Positions 7,557 to 13,479 of a stretch of 13,479 bases of DNA are shown here, piece by piece; positions within the stretch are counted from its first letter, which is position 1; the number at the start of each line of letters is the position of its first letter. The notes beneath the pieces were generated by a model. It had not been told where the DNA came from and did not search any database. It saw only the letters and a program-made list of their open reading frames with translations. The DNA is from Acidobacteriota bacterium (lineage in GTDB: Bacteria > Acidobacteriota > Vicinamibacteria > Vicinamibacterales > UBA823), in assembly GCA_002714165.1 (NCBI GenBank), contig PAWT01000024.1, forward strand, positions 87,480-100,958, in the 5' to 3' direction. The position numbers were made by a program, and so were the translations under genes.

Positions 7557-8843
7557 ATGCCTAAGACACTAACGATCACTGACAATCGCACCGGGAAGCA
7601 ATATGAGATTCCCATTGAGCACGGCGCGATCCGTGCCATGGACCTGCGTCAAATCAAGACAGACGCTGACGATTTTGGTCTTAAGACATACGACCCGGCG
7701 TTGATGAACACTGCTAACTGTGTAAGTCGCATTACCGATATTGACGGTGATCGTGGCGTGTTACTTTACCGCGGCTACCCAATTGAACAATTGGCGGAGA
7801 ATAGCGATTTTCTCGAAACCGCCTACTTGCTACTTTCCGGCGAGCTCCCAACCACGGCGCAACTTAATAAGTGGAAGACTAACGTCACGCTCCATTCAAT
7901 GCTTCACGAAAACGTCAAGAAGTTTATGGAAGGCTTCCGCTACGATGCTCACCCGATGGGCATCTTCCTGAGTACGGTTGGCGCCCTTTCAACCTTCTAT
8001 CCAGACGCTAAGGACATTTTCAACGAGCAGTCGCGCCTCACTCAAACAGTCCGCCTCATCGCAAAGGTACCCAGCATAGCAGCCTATGCTTTTAGACATA
8101 GTCAAGGCTTGCCCTATATTCCCCCTGATAACGAACTCAGTTTCACTGGGAACTTTCTAAATATGCTGTTCCGCATGGCCGAACTGAAGTATCAACCGAA
8201 TCCAGTGCTAGAGCGCGCCCTCGACGTTTTATTCATCCTGCACGCCGATCATGAACAAAACTGCAGTACGACCGCTATGCGGACAATTGGCAGTTCGCAT
8301 TCCGATCCGTACTCAGCATTAACCGGTGCAGCTGCAGCCCTCTACGGCCCACTCCATGGAGGCGCAAATGAAGCAGTGCTAAAGATGCTATCGGAGATCG
8401 GTACCGTTGATAACGTACCAAAGATAATCAAGAGCGTGAAGAGCGGAGAGCGGAAATTAATGGGGTTCGGTCACCGGGTCTATAAATCGTACGACCCACG
8501 TGCCAAAATCATTAAGCAGACTGCCGATTCTGTCTTCTCCGTAACAAAACAGAACCCAAGACTTGATATCGCACTTGAGCTCGAACGAATTGCACTGCAA
8601 GATGACTATTTCATCAAACGTCGTTTGTACCCGAACGTTGATTTTTACTCAGGCCTGATCTACGAAGCCATGGGCTTCCAGCCGGCTATGTTCCCGGTAC
8701 TATTCGCTATCCCAAGAACTGTCGGCTGGATCGCTCAGTGGGAGGAAATGCTGCTCGACACCGAACAAAAGATTTCGCGACCTAGACAGCTCTACGTTGG
8801 CGCGACACAACGCGATTATGTAAAGCGGGAAAACCGTTCCTAG
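7557..8843 (+). CDS. gltA: Citrate synthase (type II-like)
   Basis: Condenses acetyl-CoA with oxaloacetate to citrate, the entry step of the TCA cycle, in the cytoplasm. The 428-residue length is that of hexameric bacterial enzymes. The catalytic trio is present at H267 (PLHGGAN), H306 (FGHRVY) and D362 (NVDFYSG), close to the numbering of the E. coli enzyme (H264, H305, D362). The N-terminal beta-rich segment (TLTITDNRTGKQYEIPIE) is also typical of this type. The ATG at 7557 is the only in-frame start, since a stop (TGA) lies three codons upstream. No good Shine-Dalgarno precedes it: AGAAGGA (7524-7530) is 26 bp away. The 239-bp gap before it (7318-7556) has no clear promoter or terminator. 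The gene ends 12 bp from the convergent operon on the other strand. Confidence 0.96.
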   Translation: MPKTLTITDNRTGKQYEIPIEHGAIRAMDLRQIKTDADDFGLKTYDPALMNTANCVSRITDIDGDRGVLLYRGYPIEQLAENSDFLETAYLLLSGELPTTAQLNKWKTNVTLHSMLHENVKKFMEGFRYDAHPMGIFLSTVGALSTFYPDAKDIFNEQSRLTQTVRLIAKVPSIAAYAFRHSQGLPYIPPDNELSFTGNFLNMLFRMAELKYQPNPVLERALDVLFILHADHEQNCSTTAMRTIGSSHSDPYSALTGAAAALYGPLHGGANEAVLKMLSEIGTVDNVPKIIKSVKSGERKLMGFGHRVYKSYDPRAKIIKQTADSVFSVTKQNPRLDIALELERIALQDDYFIKRRLYPNVDFYSGLIYEAMGFQPAMFPVLFAIPRTVGWIAQWEEMLLDTEQKISRPRQLYVGATQRDYVKRENRS

Positions 8844-8855
8844 CTCGGTCGGTGG

Positions 8856-9647
8856 TCAGCGTGGCAAACGGAAACTGAGGCCCATTCCGACAAACACATC
8901 CTCAGTTTGTCCAACGAGACCCCTCCCGATGTATATGTCGAGTTGGACAATATCCGTTAGTAAAAACGTGAGACCGCTGTCCACTGCAATAAACCCTTCA
9001 CTGGTCACCGTGTTACCCGTTTGCTTCTCATTCCCGAAGAATTCGAAGAACGAACTTAGGCGATCGGTTAGCCCTAGGCCGAGCGCCACCGAGTACAACG
9101 TAAGCTGATCGCGCTCGGGGTTACCAGTGGATGATTCCCACTTCGCTCCAACGTTGTAACCGAGCGACAGTTTCGGAGACAGTTCGTGAGCGAATGCTAC
9201 AAGAAACGAGGGGTCGATACCATTACTGGAATACTTGTCGCCCCCGGTCGGGAGCGATAATCCCCCAAGCAGTGCCATCTCTGGCCGCCAGCCATCAGCA
9301 CGCTCGATAAGATTGACCTTGGCACCTAGGTGACCGTCACCCAGCCCTAGGCTTCCCTCTTTCCCGACTACACCAGCGTGGCCAATACGAAGTTCCGTAC
9401 GGCTACCAAGACCAATGCGGAGTAAAGTCCCTGGCACTTCATAACCGTTCACTTCACCATCACGAGCAAGAAAGTATCCCGTCTCCACCTGCAGGAGACC
9501 TCGTGCAACAACTGTCGCCGACTCGGTCTGGTCCGGACGGTCGGTAGTCAGCTCCGGCGATTGGGCAATTGCGGGCTCACTGCCGACTGCTAGAAATATC
9601 AAGAAGGGTAACAGTCGCACGTTCTTACTGACGGGCACGAATCTCAT
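8856..9647 (-). CDS. Outer-membrane beta-barrel protein (transporter / phenol-degradation meta-like family)
   Basis: A 263-residue protein with a Sec signal peptide (cleavage near AIA-Q, about residue 28). The mature N-terminus carries LTTDRPDQTES (33-43), a hallmark of the 'transporter'/MetA-pathway phenol degradation-like family (PF13557 by memory). The rest alternates in short amphipathic strands rich in Gly and aromatic residues (for example VGMGLSF near the end), fitting an outer-membrane barrel. The substrate is unknown. The ATG at 9647 is preferred; a GTG at 9656 in the same frame would add three residues. Neither has a clear Shine-Dalgarno, and both overlap the 3' end of the upstream gene (stop at 9625), so translation is probably coupled. 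It is the last gene of the minus-strand operon and converges on the citrate synthase gene. Confidence 0.82.
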   Translation of the reverse strand: MRFVPVSKNVRLLPFLIFLAVGSEPAIAQSPELTTDRPDQTESATVVARGLLQVETGYFLARDGEVNGYEVPGTLLRIGLGSRTELRIGHAGVVGKEGSLGLGDGHLGAKVNLIERADGWRPEMALLGGLSLPTGGDKYSSNGIDPSFLVAFAHELSPKLSLGYNVGAKWESSTGNPERDQLTLYSVALGLGLTDRLSSFFEFFGNEKQTGNTVTSEGFIAVDSGLTFLLTDIVQLDIYIGRGLVGQTEDVFVGMGLSFRLPR

Positions 9648-10596
9648 GTGATACACGTGCTAGCTTAAGTAGTAGGATTTCCATTTCAGTCTCATAAGTG
9701 TGTCTAGCTAATTGCCCTACCTGCGCCTTCAGCACCCCAACCTCAAGCTCTAAAATTCTTCGTTGGTCGAGAAGGCCAGCTAGCCTCTGATCTGATATTT
9801 GGTCTGTCTCCACCGAACGGTCAAGAAATACGCGCCTCGCCAAAGTACCGTCGAGTCCTGGCTCGCCAGCTACCTTGCCGACGCCATCACCAGTGTCATC
9901 GAGGATTGGACGTTCTGTCGACACACGACCCTGCTGCTCATACCACCGCTCTACGCCGCTACTGGCCCGCGTGAAGGCCTCCCATATCGACACCCGTCCA
10001 TCTTTATCGAAATCGCTAGTTTCAGTTTTGAACGCCTCGACGAAGAAAGCAGCGAAATGCGTCTCGTAGCGCTGCTCAGGACTGTTAGTGGCAGTGATGA
10101 CAATTCGTCGTTCACCAGTCAGGTGCTCTAAAAACGGAAAGCTGGAAGATGTCGTATTCGTAAAAATGAGCCGACCCGGCAGAGGTTCCAGAAGGCTGCG
10201 CCATTCGGCCGCATCGAGGTCTGGGCCGACAAGATTAAATTTGGCATCGATACCATCGAAGGTGCCGTGGCCAATGAGTACGACGAGTAACGTAGCATCA
10301 TCGCTGAGACGCCGAGCCAGGGTTCTCGTTACCTGACGGACACCTTCCTGAGAAGCGCGCCCCACCCGAGGCCCAGGGATTTCAGCTAGAACGAACAAAT
10401 CTTCTTCTTGAAAATGTAAATCGCTACGTAGAGAAGATACAAGCGTACCACGCCAACGATCGTACCGTTCTGCGTACGGCGATCCTCCGGACGCGCCAGA
10501 GACAATCAGCGCAAACCTTTGTTGCGCCGACGTAAACACTCCAGCGCTGACAATAAAAAGCACTGAAATCAGGAGGCGTCTACACCACCAACTCAT
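9625..10596 (-). CDS. Secreted caspase-like protein with EF-hand loop and C-terminal coiled coil
   Basis: A 323-residue protein. A signal peptide (hydrophobic about 8-22, cleavage near TSA-QQ) leads into a caspase/legumain-like fold. RFALIVSGASGG (about 27-38) is the first strand and VVLIGHGTFDG (105-115) carries the expected catalytic His, H110. Strand RLIFTNTTSSSF (142-153), where caspases place Cys, has only Thr and Ser. A 12-residue calcium-loop motif DFDKDGRVSIWE (195-206) fits an EF-hand, with a second Asp-rich DDTGDG further on. The last 60 residues form a likely coiled coil. The ATG at 10594-10596 overlaps the upstream TGA as ATGA, has GGGGA nearby and begins the signal peptide. The longer in-frame start at 10665 would run inside the upstream gene. 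Function unknown; possibly a non-proteolytic sensor or scaffold in the cell envelope. Confidence 0.8.
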   Translation of the reverse strand: MSWWCRRLLISVLFIVSAGVFTSAQQRFALIVSGASGGSPYAERYDRWRGTLVSSLRSDLHFQEEDLFVLAEIPGPRVGRASQEGVRQVTRTLARRLSDDATLLVVLIGHGTFDGIDAKFNLVGPDLDAAEWRSLLEPLPGRLIFTNTTSSSFPFLEHLTGERRIVITATNSPEQRYETHFAAFFVEAFKTETSDFDKDGRVSIWEAFTRASSGVERWYEQQGRVSTERPILDDTGDGVGKVAGEPGLDGTLARRVFLDRSVETDQISDQRLAGLLDQRRILELEVGVLKAQVGQLARHTYETEMEILLLKLARVSHEIRARQ

Positions 10597-12809
10597 CGCA
10601 TTCCCCATTGTCGTCGCAGAAGCCATTCGACCGACGGTAGGAATACCAGAAGCAGAAATACCCAAACATTGTTCCAGAGATCAAGTCGAACCAACGTTGC
10701 CGAAACTGTCGCACGCTCCCGTAACTGCCTAGGTAATTCGCCCAGCGCTTCAACAGGCACAACGGCACCTCCTGTTCGCCCAGCCAGCCTCGCCAGCGCT
10801 TCGCTATTCATGCGTGGGTCATTTAACTCACGATCACTGCCACCAACAAGGACCCGGGTCTCCACGTTTCCAAGACTTGACGATTCTTGGTCAGCCCGCA
10901 CGTCAATGCGATAAACACCGGATTGTGCCGGTGTGAACTTTGCCGTGTACCGCCCTGCCAAAGCGTCGGTCAAGCTAGGTCGTATCTCCTGGATATCACC
11001 AGCCGGCCCAGTCACGTGCACTGTTATCGACGCATTAGAGACGGTCTCATAAGTCGAGTCGCGACTCGAAATCTCCAAATGCACGACCTCACCAGCAACG
11101 CGGCCTCCCTCCGTCGAGACGGTTACTGGACCGGGCGCGATCTCTGAGAGCCAGCGGACCGTCTGTTTCCAGAACGTATCGTAGGTATCGTCGTCTGAGG
11201 GAAGAAGCATTTTCCACCGCCACGATGCTTCTCCAGTAAACACCATAGTCCGCCCACGACCATACCGCTGCACAGCGATCAGAGGGTATAAGCCGCCACC
11301 GGCGCCGACCGTGTGTGCGAGTACCGATGCCCCGGGTTTCGGGTCGCCGAGTGCGGCAACTCCAGCCAGCGGGGGCACCGCATCCCACCTGGCTTGATTG
11401 ATGTCAGTAGTCATTCCTAAACGCATGAGGCCGTGATTCGCGCCGGCGGCGGTCAAGCTCACGGTGTTAGGCTCACGGACCGCGCCTTGAGCAATTGTCG
11501 TGGTGCGACCGGCCAAGTACAAAGGAAGAATTGTCTCAATTGGAGTGCTCGCCAGGCCACGACCTACAAATGCCTGCGCTCCAAACACTAGTAAACCGCC
11601 TCCCCGCTTCGACACAAAATCAACCGTCATGTTGAGCTGGTCTGGCGAAAAAAATTCCGCAGGAGTGTTTGCCAAAACGATCGCATCGTAGAAGAAGAGC
11701 GCGGAACGATTCTGAGGATAACCTGTCGAGAGCGCGAGCGTCCGATCGGTATCCCCCTGGATGTAAAATGTGTTCTGTCCTCGGTCGTTAGCACCCTTCA
11801 GCACGACCGAATCTAACTCAATCCCTTCGTCCTGTAGCCAAGCCCGCTTAAGGAAACTGTGGTCATAACCGGGGGCGCCTTCAACCAATAACACCCGCCG
11901 CAGTCGACCTGACGGTGGCACAAGCACACGCATGGCATTGTTGTCCGGGGTCAACTCAGACGGGTCGACAGGCACCTCAACTGTGTAGCGCGTCGCAACG
12001 TCTGATTTCGGAGATACACGGAACACGATTGGTAAAGGCGCACCTGATTCGGCTGGGGTCACCCAATCCAGTTGGACTAACCGCCCATTTTCCAGAAGCC
12101 TGACCTCGATTGGCTCCTTGCCGAATCCATGACTGACAACGGACGCGCTCAAATCGATAACAGAGTTGGCCAGGTTAGCTGGCCCGACCGTCACATCCAG
12201 TACCTCACGGTCTCGTTCGATAACCGCCCGACCGACACCGACAGCAAACACTGGAAAAGCACCGGCACCCGACACCTCGACTGACTCGCTGCCTGTCTCT
12301 CCGCCATCGGAAACGACAATCACACCAGCAACGGTTCGCCCACGGTAGCGCTCACGAACACCACGTAAAGCACCCTGAAGATCACTTTGGCGAGCGTCAG
12401 CTCGAAGATTAGTCGGTTCGACCGAGCTGAGTAGTTCACCAAAGCCTAGCAGGTCTACATCAAAGACTTCGCCAATACTTGGTAGCAGAACCTCCTCAAC
12501 CAATCGTGACGCCTCGTCGATCCGACGGTGGCCGTCATCATTAGCATCCTTCAAGCGCATACTGCGTGAAACATCAACGAGAATCGGTACGATTGCATCG
12601 AGACGATCGGTAGACGGCTCAAGTAGAACGGGACGTTGCAAGATCAAGATCAATAGGAGTAGCACTGATAGCCGGAGTGACATCAATACCGACCGAAATC
12701 CAATCGATACCGGCACGAGCGGTCTCCAGTAGGCACGAAACGTCACCCCAACCGCACCAATTACCAGTATCGCAATCAGCCACCAAGGCATCAACGCATC
12801 AAAAACCAT
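10593..12809 (-). CDS. Membrane VWA protein with GATase1-like domain
   Basis: A 738-residue membrane protein. Two N-terminal TM segments (about 7-22 and 41-58) are followed by a von Willebrand A domain with MIDAS motif DVSRS (D79, S81, S83) and the later VVSDGGE (D168). Next come an Ig-like stretch (about 205-295) and a glutamine-amidotransferase-like domain (about 302-558) ending in the typical WRWK and FWKQTVRWL segments. A second Ig-like stretch (565-655) and a C-terminal TM helix (about 713-727) complete it. The amidotransferase fold lacks an obvious nucleophilic Cys (GGGLLVFGAQAF), so it probably has a structural or binding role. The ATG at 12809 has AGGAG (12815-12819) 5 bp upstream; a GTG at 12815 would overlap that site. 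Its relatives occur beside MoxR ATPase, DUF58 and DUF4175-type genes, where they are thought to act in envelope assembly or stress. Confidence 0.87.
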   Translation of the reverse strand: MVFDALMPWWLIAILVIGAVGVTFRAYWRPLVPVSIGFRSVLMSLRLSVLLLLILILQRPVLLEPSTDRLDAIVPILVDVSRSMRLKDANDDGHRRIDEASRLVEEVLLPSIGEVFDVDLLGFGELLSSVEPTNLRADARQSDLQGALRGVRERYRGRTVAGVIVVSDGGETGSESVEVSGAGAFPVFAVGVGRAVIERDREVLDVTVGPANLANSVIDLSASVVSHGFGKEPIEVRLLENGRLVQLDWVTPAESGAPLPIVFRVSPKSDVATRYTVEVPVDPSELTPDNNAMRVLVPPSGRLRRVLLVEGAPGYDHSFLKRAWLQDEGIELDSVVLKGANDRGQNTFYIQGDTDRTLALSTGYPQNRSALFFYDAIVLANTPAEFFSPDQLNMTVDFVSKRGGGLLVFGAQAFVGRGLASTPIETILPLYLAGRTTTIAQGAVREPNTVSLTAAGANHGLMRLGMTTDINQARWDAVPPLAGVAALGDPKPGASVLAHTVGAGGGLYPLIAVQRYGRGRTMVFTGEASWRWKMLLPSDDDTYDTFWKQTVRWLSEIAPGPVTVSTEGGRVAGEVVHLEISSRDSTYETVSNASITVHVTGPAGDIQEIRPSLTDALAGRYTAKFTPAQSGVYRIDVRADQESSSLGNVETRVLVGGSDRELNDPRMNSEALARLAGRTGGAVVPVEALGELPRQLRERATVSATLVRLDLWNNVWVFLLLVFLPSVEWLLRRQWGMR

Positions 12810-12833
12810 CGTCACTCCTGGTTACCACACGAG

Positions 12834-13479
12834 CTATCGCCGTCGCTCCGCTACGGCCAACGCTTCGTAATACGCCTCTACCAACGCACGATAAGTCTCA
12901 GGAACCGATTCATCGGCACCACTACTCAAGCGTCCCCGGAGTTCCTCAACCGACAGCAGTCCCGACCGGCTTGCCTCAAGCCGTTCGAGAGCTTCAGCCA
13001 CGTCCCGCCTAAGCTCATCCCACCGCGTAAAATCCTGCTTAAAGGCCTCGGTACCGGGTGCGGACCTGGTGTACTGGCCGCTCAGACCATTAACTCGACT
13101 GGCCAATGAAGGATTTTCGCGTCGAAGCTCACCAAGGAGGTCCTCCGCACGTCTTAATTCACGGTCGTATGCTTCACCCAGTTGCGCTAAGCTGCCAGAC
13201 TCGTCTTCGACGTTCGATTCTACATTGGTTGCTGAAGGCGCAAGGTCACCTGCCTCACCCAATCTCTCCAGAGCTTCAATTTGACGTTCGAGAACCCCTA
13301 AACGTTCCCGTAATGCTCGCGTCCGGTCCAGTTCCTCCGAAAGCCGCCGGGCTTCATCGCTGAGACCTCCAGGCACTAACTCAAGCCGTTCAGCCACCTG
13401 CGTCAGCGTATCCCTAAGGACATCCTCTGACTCAGTCAGACTACGACGTTCGTCCTCTGAAATTCCGTCTGACGTTCCA
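12834..13479 (-). CDS. Coiled-coil DUF4175-like protein, C-terminal part (5' end outside window)
   Basis: The frame stays open to the window edge, so only the last 214 or so residues are seen. They are rich in Glu, Arg and Leu with heptad-like spacing (for example LSEELDRTRALRERLGVLE), suggesting long coiled coils. The end (VPETYRALVEAYYEALA) matches the C-terminal signature I associate with DUF4175-type membrane proteins of Acidobacteriota and relatives. It would be the upstream partner of the VWA gene, 24 bp away on the same strand, as commonly seen in MoxR/VWA clusters. The N-terminal membrane part, the promoter and any earlier operon genes lie outside the window. Assignment to the named family is likely but not proven. 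Confidence 0.7.
   Translation of the reverse strand, partial: GTSDGISEDERRSLTESEDVLRDTLTQVAERLELVPGGLSDEARRLSEELDRTRALRERLGVLERQIEALERLGEAGDLAPSATNVESNVEDESGSLAQLGEAYDRELRRAEDLLGELRRENPSLASRVNGLSGQYTRSAPGTEAFKQDFTRWDELRRDVAEALERLEASRSGLLSVEELRGRLSSGADESVPETYRALVEAYYEALAVAERRR

Noticed and set aside
9799..10336. Plus-strand open frames opposite the caspase-like gene
   Set aside because: They are mirrors of the minus-strand gene, overlap each other in different frames and show no recognisable motif.
10597..10665. Longer start for the caspase-like gene
   Set aside because: It would overlap the VWA gene by 73 bp and bury the signal peptide; the ATGA overlap at 10593-10596 is a standard coupled start.

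Overview
The window looks like a chromosomal segment of a free-living, Gram-negative, heterotrophic bacterium. An outer-membrane beta-barrel protein, Sec and Tat signal peptides, secreted metallopeptidases and a VWA/DUF4175-type envelope operon all point that way. The combination of tandem amidohydrolases, M24 and M28 exopeptidases, a Tat-type class V aminotransferase and the operon of coiled-coil protein, VWA/GATase1-like protein and caspase-like protein is most reminiscent of Acidobacteriota (Vicinamibacteria-like). That assignment is an inference from family content, not a computed placement. GC content is moderate (mid-50s % by eye). I see no tRNA, rRNA, CRISPR array, insertion sequence or phage gene.

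Left part (1-5741, all + strand): the 3' part of a tandem amidohydrolase gene, a secreted M24 (Xaa-Pro dipeptidase-like) protein, a TetR/AcrR repressor preceded by a near-perfect 29-bp operator, and a secreted M28 zinc peptidase. The two intact peptidase genes carry signal peptides, so the theme is extracytoplasmic peptide and amide breakdown. The TetR gene lies between them, and its operator covers its own likely promoter.

Middle part (5742-8843, + strand): a 286-bp intergenic region with two weak hairpins and a palindrome, a Tat-targeted PLP enzyme of the isopenicillin-N-epimerase-like class V aminotransferase group, a 239-bp gap, and a citrate synthase whose catalytic residues H267, H306 and D362 are all present. 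These two genes have separate upstream regions and no evident functional link.

Right part (8844-13479, all - strand, convergent with citrate synthase across 12 bp): a four-gene operon read right to left. It runs from a coiled-coil DUF4175-like protein (5' end outside the window), to a membrane VWA protein with a GATase1-like domain, to a secreted caspase-like protein with an EF-hand loop and coiled coil, to an outer-membrane beta-barrel protein. Tight spacing (24 bp, a 4-bp ATGA overlap, then a 23-32-bp overlap) argues for one transcript and coupled translation. Where the caspase fold would place its nucleophilic Cys, the third protein shows only Thr and Ser, so it may be a non-proteolytic or Ser-variant member. 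This operon is the least understood and most interesting part of the window.

Several starts were moved to internal ATGs with better Shine-Dalgarno placement: TetR 3414, M28 4188, caspase-like 10596 and VWA 12809.
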